From positions 48,271,935 to 48,335,934 of the forward strand of contig NC_058338.1 in the NCBI RefSeq assembly GCF_905475395.1: a stretch of DNA of 64,000 nt. Direction: 5' to 3'. This stretch comes from Chrysoperla carnea. Lineage: Eukaryota; Arthropoda; Insecta; Neuroptera; Chrysopidae. The translations under genes were made by a program, and so were the position numbers. How positions within the stretch are numbered: the first letter of the stretch is position 1; each line of letters begins with the position of its first letter. The notes under the pieces are model-generated. The model did not search any database. It worked only from the letters and a program-made list of their open reading frames with translations, and had not been told where the DNA came from. Below, in pieces: positions 24,364 to 39,300 of the stretch.

Positions 24364-27300
24364 TTAATCATCCCATTTCGGGAACTCTTGTTCACTTATA
24401 AACAAATCTTTAGAATCAACTCTACGTGGCGGTGGGGGTCTTGTTCCTTGTGGCCTATTAATCACAGATCTTGTATTATTTGTGTTTACATTATATTGCG
24501 TTTCAATTTGACTAAATTGTTGATTTTTTTTTGCTGTTGATTTCGATGGCGGTGGAGGTAATTGTGTTGGAGGTCGTGTATCTTGTGTTGATGATGCCCA
24601 AGCACCCGTATAGCCTATTGTTGATGTATTTTGTGGTTGATATGTGGGATTACTTGGTGCTTGTGACGACCACGCATCTTCAGATTGTTCCCATAATTTA
24701 TTTGGATCATCCCATGTATAAACTGGTTGCTCTTGTGCAATATACGATGCATCTGATGTTTGTTTTGAATTGTATTTTTGGGTTTCGTCGGCCGTCACTG
24801 TTAATTCAATATTATTTAAATCACCATCGACGGGTTGATCTTCTAGTGAACTATTTTTAATGCCGTAATAGAAGTACATAATTAATCCTGAAAAATATAT
24901 ATATATTATTAAAAGTTTGTAATTGTTGTTAGTTATGTTTCAGGGAAGAGCATTAAGAAATTTAAACAATGTGAGTTTAAATTGTAGTATTTTCCAGAAA
25001 ACGGAAGCATCTGCTGAAATTTTTTGAAGGCCTTGCTGAATAATAGAAGCAGATGCGTTAGAGAAATTTTGTCGATATAATTATCGTTACAACCGATTGA
25101 ATATTTAGTTACCAATAATAATTCTAAAGGAATACATGTTTCTCCACCTTCTAGGAGAAAAATTCTGCCGTAAAAGATAATGAGCCGCCATTGCAATTTA
25201 TACAAGACAAAGCCGATTGTCATGTAGAAATGAAGCCTATAACATATAAAACGACTGGATTAAAGTTAATGACTTGTAGAGAAATGAATTCATGGACTGG
25301 TAAAGGAGAAGTTAGTAGCCAGTAACTAAAATATGCCAAGCAAGCAGTGGAGAAACACACGCAGGATGCTATAGACTCTCTACATCTGATAGATCAACGC
25401 GTTAAAGAATATTTAAATAAAATTATATCGATAAAGCACAATGAATGATGACAAAACTGCACAGCTGGCGATTATTGTACGTAGTGGCGAAAATTATTAG
25501 TCCATCGTGGCCTATAAAACATATTCTTGTCTGAATATTTAATTACTTTTGGAGGATGAAAATCAGCTACTGATGGCAGTGATTGCATTGAGGAGATAGA
25601 TGGAAGGAAATTGAACATATTATGTTGTACCACCGTTCAGTGTTGAAAACGACCGCTTCATTAGAGTGAGGGTAGCTTTTTGAGAGAACCGAAGGAAGCA
25701 ACGAAAAAACTCTAAAAAGATAATGAATGCTTAATTATAATGATTTTGTGATAATTATTGGAGCACAATAGACCACATGATCTAAAGTAAATGGTTTGCT
25801 TTTTATCTGGATAGTCTAAAACAAATCGTATACAGAAACAGTGGAACAAATTGATCCAAAATCTCCTGAATATTTCTTCGAGTCTCTTTTTGGAAGTAAT
25901 ATCAGTTTAATGAGAATAATGCAGTTTTATCTGTAAAAACATGAAAACTTACCTAAAGTCATCCAAATAACAAAACGCACTAATGTTAAGATTGATAACT
26001 TGAATATTAGATAAATATTAACTGTGACAGCAATTGCAGGAACAAACGGTAATCCTGGAGTCATAAATACAACAGCATTTCTAAAAGAATATTAATTTAA
26101 AATCAAGTTTACTTAGAATGGGAAACTTATAAGAACTTTGGTTGAATTTTTTTTTACCTATTTTGTGGTTTTCTTGAAATGGCTAACAGTACGGCAACAA
26201 TTGCAAAAAAGAAGAAGAATAGAAAAAACGTTATTGTTGATGTCATATTGTGGATACCACAAACCACAATTATATCAAAAATAAATATTAAAATGTATAA
26301 AATTCCAACAGCTTTCATAACATACATCCCCGACTCTTCGGTAGCTGGGCCAGTATCGACCCATGGAAATATTGCAGGACATAAATACGTTGCAGCCTAC
26401 AACAAAATGAATCCAATAAATTTTTGTGTAACTACATATACAAAACTAATCTTACCTGCAATCTTCTTCCAAGGTATCCCAGGCTTGGACCCACAGTTGA
26501 GCTCATCATACCACCAGTGCTAGTAGCACTGCCTGCACCATGTAATGTGCCTTAGAGATAAAAAACATAATATTTTAAAGAAAATAAATAAATGGACGAA
26601 TGAGTTTAATTAAAATACGTATATGAAAGTGAGGAAAATTAATGGAATTCATTTAATTATAAATCAACAAATTTCTAAAAACGGTGCTATTAATCTATGA
26701 AATATATGAAAAATTCTCTCTGAGAAAAGTATGCACTGAAGAAAGATTTCAAAACCACTCCAAACTTGGGAATAAAATGCAAAATTTGAGTATTACAAGG
26801 CAAAAAACCCCGCACTCGCTCGAGAATGGTTAGCTGTGTTAGCATTACCTACTTCAATTTAATTAAAAAGTATTTTCCATAATGGCTTTTTTGAGTGGAT
26901 ATTTTACCTCAGGGATCTTTTTCTGATTTTGTGGGTATTTTTATTATGAATTTATGGTACACTATTTTATGTGGAGTGTACATACCATAAAATTTATTTT
27001 CAGTTCTATCCGACACTAAAAATTGGTCGTCCCTCATTGAAAACTCTTCTTCGGGCTCCTCACCACCATACGTGTCGTCACTATCAGGTGAACTAAAAAA
27101 TATTTACACATTATGATAATAGCCTGTTAAATACCATTCACCTGTCAAATACCATTAAAGTAACTAGGCTGGTCAGAAACTTAAGTCAGCTAATTCTCAT
27201 ACCTGCGTGTAACACGCCGAACCATAACTCGCTGTGACGATACACTAGTATTCATGTGCATACCGGATCCAATATCCCCCAAAATACCTGAATGCATATT

Positions 27301-30300
27301 TCCACCAACCATTGACGATGAATCTAACGCACTTTTTAATGTATCTGGATGTAGTTCATTGCTGTACAAAATTTGACCCCCATTATTTGATTTATTTAAG
27401 TCTTCTTTGGTTGGTGAGCCTATGTTTGGTGTTCGTAAACTTTGAGGCAATAATTCAATTAAATTTTTCGAATGAGGTTGATATCGTAATATTAGAACGC
27501 AAGTGGACACTAACGTATATGCGAGTAATGTACCAATCGACATCATTTCAACTAATACTTCTAAACGAATTATTAACGCTGCAAAAGCGGCTGCAACACC
27601 ACTTAATAATGTGGCCATTGCTGGCGTGCCTGTTAATGGCCAAATTTGTGAAAAATATCTATAACAAAATGTTACAATTTAATCATATTTGAAAAATTTA
27701 TTAGCAAGAGCAAAATAGTTACCTGAAAATTAAACCATCTTGTGCCATTGCATATACAATTCGTGGCATTGGGAACATAGAACCAAACATGCTGACAGTT
27801 AAACCAGCTAAAGCACCCACAGCTACTATGTATTTACATTTGTAGGCACCAACTTGCCCAAACATTTCAACAAGGGCAGAGTCTGGATCAACTTGTTCAT
27901 AAGGAACTAAAATACAAATTAATCAGGCTGAAACATTCTTTTTGTAGTATCTAAGATACAACATAAGCAATTTTGGCCATTATTTTTTGGAATACAAATC
28001 TTTGCTCTGTTAAATTGACTATCACTAATCTTTTAATTGTACTTTTATCACTAATCTCAAGTCTTCGACAAACGTAGGTAGGTTTTAGGGTGGACTTAGG
28101 ATATATTATATTAGAAATAATAAAATAAATTACCAATTAATGTTAACATCATTGCGCTGGTGACATATGCAATTAAAATTATAATTAAACTGGAAACAAT
28201 TGCAAGTGGAATTGATTTCTTTGGATTTGTAGCTTCTTCTCCGGTTGTGGCAATTATATCAAAACCAATAAATGCATAAAAACATGTTGCCGCACCAGTA
28301 AAGACCTAAAAACGAAATTAAAAAACGATAAATTCTCGTAATTGAAGAAAAAAATTTTTTAAAGCATCTGTACTAAATGTTTATTTGAACTGATCTTGCT
28401 AAGAAAAGAACAAAAATAAGTTATTCTTATATATGTTTGTATTTTATTTTTATTCTTAATGTAATCCTCGTTTTCTTCAATGTTTCATAGATAAAAGCTG
28501 TATTGTTTATTGTATTATTTAAGGTAAAAAGCTTTTTATAAAGTGTCAATTTTATGTTGTGTTAGGTATATGATGGAGACGCTATTTTGTGAACAATAGC
28601 TAATCAAAATTATGTGGTATAGTTTTTGAATACATTAATCCTCATTATCGCTTACATTATGTAACTTAATAAAGTTTGTAAGCTTAATAAAATTGCAGTT
28701 TAAAACTCGGTGGGTGAAGATAGAGAAGGATGTCCTGAAGCCTGAACACAAAATTGTGTAAAATGTAACAAGTTTGGTTACCAATTTTTTTATGTTAGAA
28801 TAATAGTCTACAGTACAGTGGAAGATATGGTTTCGTGAATAACACTCTTACGAAACTTCGTGAGTGGCTTCATATTTCAGTATAAAATACAACGTTCACA
28901 TTAACGAAAACTTTGAAATTGGGGCGTTTTCAATGTAGAAAACGGTAAACATGTCAACTAAACGACCCATTGAAAAAATATAAACAACCATTTGCTTTGA
29001 ATATAATAAGAGAGAACAATGGTGGCCTACAAAAATATAGGGCCGTTTGCTTTCACCCCCAACATGTAGGAAAAATTACTGGCCCACAAATTTCATGAGT
29101 CGTTTTCTCAGACCTGCGCCTTAAACATGTCAATGTAAAGAATATATGTTTTATTATTAACACTTGTAGACCACGAAAAACAGATGAAAACTGAGCTATT
29201 TTATAAACAAAAAATGTAGTGGCCTACTTTATTGAATCATATGTCGTAATCTATAAAAAAATAAAAACCAAAGTTTTCGTAAATGTAAACGTTTTAGGTT
29301 ACACTGAAATGAAGCCGAAGTTTCGTAAGCGTGTTATTCACGAAACCATACCTCTTCTGTACTGTAGACGATAACGATATAAACAAGAAATATTAGGACG
29401 CCCCTTGTATCGTATCCAGCTGCTACATAGATTAAGTTTTAAGCTGCAATTTTTTTTGACAATGAAGGAGTTACACAATGGTCGTCAGATTTTAAATTAA
29501 CACTCTTTATAAAATAGTTCATTGTAAGAGTGAATGTAAGAAAAACTTACGCCTGACCATCCGTATGGGAGGAATCCTTTATGTTGAGTCCAATTATCTG
29601 TGTCTACATAAAATAAGCCTGCGGTCATAACAAACACCCACACAGCAAGGTTGATTGCATTTAATACATTGTTGAATATAAGGGACTTTTTTACTCCAGC
29701 GGCCATTAGTAACATCATCAATAATGTTATAACAAATGCCAGAAAATCCGGTGGTCGCCCTGAAACAATTTTACAAATATATTTTTTGGGTAGTAATATG
29801 CAATTCAATAAATACAAGGAAAGAAATTAATCGATTAACTTAACCCTAAAATATTTTAATGTATTTTATTCATAATGAGTAATAAATAGCACCAGGAATA
29901 GAGAAGCTAAAATTATTGAGTCATTAAAAGTAATTATTATTAAAAGTAGTCCCAACAATTTTTGGGTCTCGCTGAAAATTTGATGGTAGGTACTTGGTAG
30001 GATGTAAAATAAAATGGAAAGCTTTTGCAAAATTGGGAAATTGTAAATGAAAAAACTGTTTTTCTCCAACAATATGAAAGCTATATACAGTTACACATCA
30101 TTTTTTGTTCGACTTTCTAGCATCAAGACTGGTTGATATTTGTTATTTTTACACTTAACATTTCGTGCATATAATCGAAAACAAGTTAAATCATACGAAA
30201 AAATTTTATTTTCTTCATAGCTCCATATTTGCCAATTAATATTTCTTAAAAATTGAATAATTCGATTTCACTTTTAGATCTCAGTAAGAATTATTTGTAC

Positions 30301-33300
30301 AGGAACGAAAGCCAATCGAATCTCTTTTCGATTTTATAAGCTTCATTTTGATATTACAATCTGTTGATTGAATGACCGATTTACGAGTGATTCCCGAAAA
30401 ATTGTTAAAATTTGGGATTTCGTAAGTGATTTTTGATTAAGTAAGATATAATCAAATGAAAAAAAGTAAAAAAAAAATTGTTCAGAACTTTTTTCAGATA
30501 AGGTGTAGATAATTTTCAAGTTGTTAGAGGAAAACTAATTTTAAATTTTCGTTTTCTATTTTTCGATTTTCCAAAAGCTTTACGAGCCCAGAATTTTGAT
30601 ATGTTGTTTAACAGCTTATTTTTCAACTACTAAATTTATAACTAAATTTTCAGCAAGGTCCTGAAATCTTTGAGCTTTAAATATCTATACTTGTAACATT
30701 AGTACAAGACACAGTAAGGTCGACCTTCACCCTCCTCATAACCAGATGAGACAAATATTTTATGAAATTTTATTGATTGATAACATGACTATGATAGCTT
30801 AGTTAAATTAATTTTAATCATTATAATTAATTTTCGTAACAATTTTTTGAGGGCCAGCCTCAAACATACTATTATTATCGTAATAAAATTATCTTTCTTC
30901 TGATACCAATTTCGATTGATTCACAGATCTGTGTAGTTATCTATTTTGGCTTACATGTTCATATGGTATACAGGAACTAAACTGATTTGTCAACCAATCG
31001 AAATTGGTATTAATTACAAAAATATTACAGGCTTGCCTGCAAATAACTGTTATGCTAAAAAAAATTGATAAAAATTAAACTGCCCATGTACACTTTTTGA
31101 TAGGCAAACTATCACAGGCGTATTTATCAATCAATAAAATTTTATAAAAAATATGTCCCATCTGCTTATCAGATGGATGAAGGGCGATCTTACACCGCCT
31201 CTTAGACTACATAAAAAAAAGGTGATAAGAATTGTAAAAGGTTATTCAAAAATACTATGGAAAACTTGGCAATAATCTTTTTAAAAGAAGATACATGAAA
31301 TCAAAATTTGCACTCGAAATTGTTGAAACATTTTTTTCCATTTCTTATTTCTCAACTCATTAAATGCGATGAACTGAAGTTCAAACAACCATCCAAACAT
31401 CACTTTGAATTCAATTATTTTATTGAAAATAAAAAATTATAATTTAATATACAAATACTTTTAATTGGATTGTAAAAAAGCGCTTTAATAAAATATTGTT
31501 GAACGGTCAAAATTTATTACAGTTTCGTTTGCGTTTTTTCCTTGAACGTATATGAACGTTCAACTGTTAAATTATATTACATAGTATCACAAAAGTAGTT
31601 TGTTTTGCTATACGAATCGAGATTCTCTTTTGTTTCTCTATCTTCTCTCATTTTTATTTTTGTAAGTGCACATTCTCAGCAACACTCTGAGAATAGTTTT
31701 TCCATTCTTTGAATTGGAATATTTCCAGGAGAATGGAAGTTCATTACTCTCGAAAAACAATACCCTGATGCAATCGGGTAAAAATTGTCGATATTATACA
31801 CTTATGCTTAGACTGGCAGCCAATAGCAGTTTCGATTACCTTATGCCTGTCATTGATACATGTATTTAAAGCTAAGTGGTGTAAGTCACGGAAAAGTTGA
31901 TATTAAGACGGCATGATTTTGTCTGTTAAAACAAGAAACTTTATCAAATTTTCACTTAAGACAATGAATGTCATCATACTTTGATGCCATCTAACATGAC
32001 CTCAATAAACTAACAGATACTATACATAATCGTGATCAGCGACCCTGAAAACCTCCGAGTATACTTTTTTGGTCCATTTTGTTGAATATTTACATTGCTG
32101 CATTGAGGCTTGAATTATCCCGATGTATACTTTACTGACCCATTTTATTGAATATTTTCAACGTTTACAAATTTTCAAAAATCATGTCAGAAATGGATTC
32201 TAATAATTGGCCTATTTGGCCAATAGCAATGGCCAAACTTTCTAGCGAAAGTAAGTTAGATCTAGATTTTAATTTATGCACCTTCAAGAACATTAAAAAA
32301 AAATTTGACCAATAGATTGAGGTACAAAAATGTGCCTACCATGTCTTGCTATTATAACTTAGACCACCCTGTATATTAGTTTCCTTTTTCTAACCCACAT
32401 AAGGTTTCAGACGGTTTAATTAATCGAGTTTCTAACTAAGCCACCAAGCTTATGTCTAGTAAATTAAAATCGTAATCTTTGCTCTAAAAGTAAATTATAT
32501 TAAAATTACAGATATACTAAAATTATTTAACAATTTTATTTATTAGAAGAGTGCGCGGTTTTAGTAACGCTAACTTGGAAATTATAAATTTATATTGCTT
32601 CAAAGCAATAAAATTTTTTTTATAAAATTGCTTTAAATTATTTTAAAATAATCAATTTTTACCTGTAGAAAGAGGATACTCTAGTAAACCCGACAATACT
32701 CAGGTGCCAGGCATATTTTATCCCAGCCTAATTTCAAAATTCACACTCTCTAAAACGTTACCAATTCTTATTTCAAAGATTATGAATAGCATTAAGATAG
32801 GGCTAAAAATTATTGTTTTCTGTTCGTAACCGGTATGATACGTAGGAAAATTTCAATAAGAAAGTTCTTCTTTATAGAATAACTATTTCCACAGTCGCAT
32901 TCTAGGTTAAAATTTACCTTATTTTTGTAACTGATAAAGGATTGAAGATAATTTCAATTAGAAAGTTATTCTATAAAGAAGAAAATTTCAATTAGAAAGT
33001 TATTCTATAATGAAAAACTTTCAAATTGAAATTTTCTTCTATCCTTTATTAGTTACGAACAATAGGTGAATGTTAACCTTCTGTGTCTGAAAGATAGAGT
33101 GTGATTGTGGAATTAGTTATTAACTAAATGACCCTTACAATAATTAAATGTTTCAATGGCAGGCATTAGTTTGTACGACAATCGGAGTGTTGTTAGGTTT
33201 ATATTTTAAACACATTGTAATATAATGGGGTTAATTCAATTACAATAATAACAAAAATAAAACAGAATAAAAACCGCAGTTAATAAATACAGTTATTTAA

Positions 33301-36300
33301 TAATCTCTTTTGATATTATGGAATATTAAATACGCGTAAAAATATTATTGAAAAAAAATATAATTGTTGAAAGGTCTCATTTACCGATAAAATTAATTTG
33401 ATAAAATGAGAAATGCAGGACAGCTATTTAGCTTTAACAATTTTTTAACAATTTAGGAAGTATATTATTTTAGCACCTATGTACAGTATGTCTCAGAAGT
33501 CCTTAGCCACCCTTTAATAAGAGATTTTCTACTAATATATTTGAGATGCAGATAAACGTTTCAAGCCAAAATTGTTTGTATCTAAGGAGGCATCTCATAA
33601 GCACTATATGGATTGAACTTTAAGCTTGAAGGTCCGTTAAAGGCCAATCCGTTATCATTACTGGTAAGAGATAGAAGACCGCTTTAAATTAGAAAGTTTT
33701 CCCTCATAAAAATGCTAATTGTTTGTTTGAAACAATTTTTTGAAACATAGATTGGTTCGGAAATGTTGACTAAGTGGAATTGCGCCTTAATATGTCTGTC
33801 ACCTAGGTAACCGCGATGTTTTTTAGAATAAAATATTTAACTGTTAATTTATTTTGGATTGTGAAAAATTTTAAAAACAAAAATTCTTTGAATTGAATAG
33901 ATAAGCTTTGAATAAAAAAGCGTCATTTTATATTTATGACTAGTCTTTTAGGAAGCATCCTTAAAAAGAGCATAATGTAGTTAATTGATTAAAACACAGA
34001 AAATCGCTAATATGAACGTATGCATACTATTTTGGAAGCAGCGTCGGTATACTGTATGCTTTTTTGCTTTCGTTGGAGTTTTCATGACTTACTTAATGAG
34101 ATTAGATTTCACTTATACCGTGAATGTAATGGCGAAAAAAGATCCCTCCAATATCGATATAGATAAACGTGTAAGTAAGTAGAACACATATAAATTTAAT
34201 TATAGATGATTTTTCAAAATGTTTCCAACCTAATGTTTCGAAAACGTGTTGGAAAATTTAAAAAAATTAGAAAACATGCATCTCCTCATTTCTCGAATGA
34301 AAATACAATATTTAGTTTTTTTTTAATACTGGGACAGTTTTAAGGCCAAACAAGGGTCATTTATTATATCCAAATACTCAAAGATTAATTTCTATCTTTT
34401 CTTCGAAAAACAGGAAATTTTTTTCCTTGCTATTCTTACAGTGTTTAACCGGAATGTACCTTAAGTAAAATGCCGTCAATTGGCGTCTAGGAATAAAAGA
34501 ATAAGTCAATTCAAAGAATAGGTAATATCTGCTGAAAAAAAGGTAAATAAAGTAATAAACAAGGAAAAGAATAATAATTCCATTAAAAAAAAGAGTTTAC
34601 CCCTGTTTGGCCATGATCCTTCATGGCCAAACAATTAAATACTATATTTGGCGTTCATTCATTTTCCTTTACCTTTTTGAAATATTAAAGAGGAAATTAA
34701 AAAATAATCATTCTGTACATTTAAATATTATATTATTCAACAAGATTGTTTAAAAAAAATTTAGAATTCGGTTTGAATGAAACTGAAGAAGCAGAATTAT
34801 ATTGGAGTGAAAAGCAACAATCAAGATTATTGGTATCATTTTTTTACGGATATTTGCTTACAAATTTTTTTGGAGGGTATCTATCTTATCGAATTGGTGG
34901 TAAAAAAATGTTTTTGGGGAGTATTCTTTTGGGATCTATATTAACACTTCTAACCCCAGTTTGTGCACATTGGAACTTTTATGCTCTTCTAACAACACGT
35001 TTCTTACTAGGAGTAGCTCAAGTATGTTTATTTTTAGCTGCACTTTTCAATACTCTATTCCAAACAATCAAAAAATAATTTTGTATCTTTCCAGTTAAGA
35101 TACATCCGCGAATAACCATCATTATTTTGAATGACTTATTCAAGTTTTTGTTGGTATTTTTACCTCCTCGACGTTTGTACGAAATACTTTTTAGAAAAAC
35201 TTGCAAAACACTCAAGACACATTTTTTATTTGTATAATATTTATCTATGGTCTGACCAATCTAAATGAATTCTTCCGAGATTTTTTTGCCCAACTCAAGT
35301 TGCAAAAAGAAAAAAAAGAAAAGAAAATTGAAAAAATCAATTTTTTTTCGGTTTTTAAAATTTGTATAAATTTTATTGAGAGTATGAACATTATATTATC
35401 TGACCACAAAATCAATATGAAAAATTCGTTGGTCTTTTGGGCTTTAATCAAATTTGTGGCTACTTTATAATCCGAATTATTATTTTTTTATTTATAATTT
35501 GTTAATACTGTATTTCTTATTTTCCCAAAAAAGATACTTAAGTTTTTGCAAGTTTTAGCGAATTTGCTTTTCAATAAAAGTGAGTACCTAATCAAAAAAT
35601 AGTTTTTTTAAGTGAAAAATTTATCGCGTTACAGTAATTTTTGTTTCTTCTCGAGCCTGATTTAAAGTTTAAAACTAAGCCATTAGAATTGAAAAATGTT
35701 TGCTCAATAAAGTTTTTTAAATTTTTTAAACGATAAAATAGGATTTGACGATTTAGTCTGTTTTTATCTCGAAAACTGAAAGCTGGGCGGTTTTACTCCT
35801 TTAAAGTAAATTTAAGCTATTTTTTTTTCGTGTTTTACTCTAATAATTTAAATAATTTTGATCAATTTCTTGTATTAATTACCCTAGCGTGTGCGACAAT
35901 GGTTATATTTCGTAAAACGTACTTATGATGTCCAATAGATAATCCTACCGAATTTCATTGCTTAATCTTTGTAGGTTGACTGACGTTATAATACCCGAAT
36001 TAATTGTATCTTTAATTGTTCACAACAAAATAAGCCAGTAATTCAAAAATTAATATTTTTAGGGTGTTATCTTCCCTTCTCTTTTTGTTATTATAAATAT
36101 ATGGACTACACCTGCAGAGCGTTGCCAACTTTTTATTCACGTAATGAATGGTAGCAATATTGGCAGTGCTATATGTATACCTCTAACTAATGCCATAAGC
36201 GTTGGAATTGGTTGGCCATGGGTATATTATTTGATTGGCTCTTTTGGATTACTCTGGTGCATTTTTTGGATATTTTTAACAAGTGAATCACCTCTTACCG

Positions 36301-39300
36301 ACAAAAGAATCAGTAAAGATGAATTAACACTCTTACAGGACAATTTGATTACATCTGTAATAGTTCGGGAAAAAATACCATGGAAGCGCATTTTTACATC
36401 TTTGCCTGTTTGGGCAACAGTTGTATCACATTGTGGACAAGCTTTTGGATTTAGTATAGTCATTCTTCGATTACCTCAATTAATGAAAGGTATTTTTAGA
36501 GGTCATTTTCCGTAGCAGATAGCTCGACTGTTTTTTTAAAATGTTTTTATCTAAGAATTACGAGGGTAGATATTTGGAAAACCGAGGGAAAAAGAGTATT
36601 CGAATTTTTCCGAGGAAAATAGCTCAACTCTTAACTAAATTTTGTTTTCTTGATTCTTATTTTTTTTAAAAGAAAACAAAAGCTAGCACCTTTTTCGCGG
36701 ACAAAATTCGTAAATTTTGAAAATGGTTTTTCGTTTTTTTGATTTGTTATTCGGATGCCAACCCTATCTGATGACCAAACAGAGATTCAAAATTCCATTC
36801 CAAAGCATTTTCATGTATAAATAAATTTTTACATTCAATTACTGTTGAATCCTTGTATAGTTCAAAAAAATATTTTTTTTATAAGGAAAATCTTACTAAT
36901 TAAAAGTGGTCTAATATCTCTCACCAGTAGCGAAAACGATTTAACCTTTAAGGTCAACCGTGAAGGTCGAGGTCCAATCCAAGGTGCTTACGAAAACAAA
37001 AAAAAAAACAAAACAAAACCAACCAGCAAACACCAAACCAAAAAAAAAAAAATTTTAAAATAGAGACTAAGGACTTCTGAAACATAGTGCTTGCATGGCT
37101 AGTATTATTATACAAGATGATTTTTTAAAAAGTTTCTTCAAATTTTTTCGGAAACGAATGCATATCTAAAAGCTGTAAAATTCGAGTTTCCTAATAGCTT
37201 TTCCACCAAGAAAATAATAACAAATTTTCAAAATAATATTGTTTATAAAGATTCTAATTTTTTATCGAAAAACAAATCATTTTTGCTTATATAATTTAAT
37301 TCTATTATATTCCTACAGTTTATAGTCTTAAAAATCGTAAAATCAGGTATCGAAAATTGAGGTCCAGGAAACAATCATAATATGATCACATTTATTACAA
37401 AAATTTTACCTCCCCAAAAGTAACCCCTGGGGTAAACCGCTCTTACTGCCCCCGTTACGCTACACCACTGCTCGGGCCATCGGTAGGTATACAGCATGAA
37501 CTTGGATAACTATTTTTGTTTTTAATCGATTGTTTTAGATTTGTATGGATTGGAAACTCATTTACAAGCCTTGCCATATTGCGTAACATCCATTTCATTT
37601 CCTTTAAGTAGTTACTTATCTGCTTTTTTAATTAGAAATGAATATTTATCAGTGACGCACGTTAGAAAATTGTTTAATTGTGGTGCATTTATTTTTCAAA
37701 CATTTGCTGCAGTAGCGGCAGCTTGTTGGATGACACCAGAAGGAAGTATTACGTGTATATCTTTAATTATTGGCATTGGAGCATTTTCTTGGACAACTTT
37801 TGAGTAATGGTTTCTTTTGTTTCAATTTTAATGAAAGTTTTTATAATATAATTTGTTAATTTTTAGAGTGAACATTTTGGATTTATGCCCACAATATGCA
37901 TGTATTTTAATGGGAATATCCAATACCTTCGCAACTATACCCTATTTGTTAAGTTCAGCAATTGTAGATTATCTCGTAAATGGTTCTCTGGTAGATGTTA
38001 GTAACTCCTTAATTTTGTAACTTATAAATAAAAAATTCCTTTATTTTAAAGTGTAACGAACGTGTCTCGTAAATAATAACATTTCAAAATGATGGTATTA
38101 TTCGAGTGAACATTTTACGAGACTTAATGTTTAAAGTTTAAAAAAGTAGTATATGAGTAATGTAAAATTATCAAAGATGATTAATTTATTATATAACTTT
38201 AGGTAGTTAAAATCACATTTTAAATGCGCGCTAATAGTATAAACAAACAAAAAAAAAAAAAAGTGTAAAGAGTGGCACACAATTTGTGCAAATTTTCTGC
38301 TTGTCTTTTAAACGATTTATTAAAAAATTTTATTCTTTTACTAAAGCGAACTTACTTTGAAAAAAAACAATAAATAATTTTTGTCCCGCTTTCAATCTTG
38401 GAGCATGGTGCAATTAAAACTAACAAGTACAAGTAGGTTATAAACAATAAATAAACAATAATCCTTTATTTATTTTTGAAGCAAATAACAGGATGGCGAA
38501 TTATGTTTATTATTACGAGCTGGTTTTACACAATTGGTTTTGTATGCTACGCAGTTAATGGATCAGGCGAAAGACAGTTATGGGCAGCTGATGAAATATC
38601 TCTATCCATACCACGAAAAACGCACAGGGATTTTTTATTAACAGAATCATTTTGTTGTTAAAAAATAATGTTAGAGTTGGTTTATTTTATGTTGGACGTT
38701 ACAAACAAAGAGAATAAATAACAGTACATATATACATTTGTAATATTATTTATTTTCTTTGTTTTTAGGGACCAACATAAAATAGATTAACTCTAATTTA
38801 GTATAAGAATTATTATATAAATACATTGTATTTATATTGGTCTCTGTACATTTTTTACTTTGAATTTGGAATTAAAATTATATAGCATATTTGGTGTCAG
38901 TCAGTTTCGTCTCCACTTGTTTTTGCCGATATCTAGCATATGATACTTGATAAAGTATGATATAAGTTCGTAAATGGTTGGTGTTGTTGTATACCCTTGA
39001 AATGTGTATTTGGCTCGCAGAAACTGAGGATAATTGTTATTTGTTTTAACAGTGTCCCTTTTTTGGTGGTTTTGGAGGGAGGGGAGGCTCAAAAATTAAT
39101 TTAATCATAATGAGACCAGAGAAATGGTCGTATTGATGATAATACTTCTTAGCCATGTTATAATGCAAATTACTTTCCCCTTTTATTACATGAGATTATA
39201 AGAAGATGGAATTCATTCTGTGTAGTCTATCTTAAGAACCAATCGATCAATTTCAATTTTATATATTTCATGGCTAAAAAGAAAACTTTATGCCCTTTCA

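Noticed and set aside
24531..24860. 109-codon plus-strand frame
   Set aside because: Antisense shadow of the last CAT exon.
27312..27692. 126-codon plus-strand frame
   Set aside because: Antisense shadow of CAT exon 7, which has clear family motifs on the other strand.
35018..35470. Open frames within intron 2 of the SLC17-type gene
   Set aside because: Lys/Phe-rich AT-driven frames on both strands with no domain; a real intron with good splice sites explains the region.
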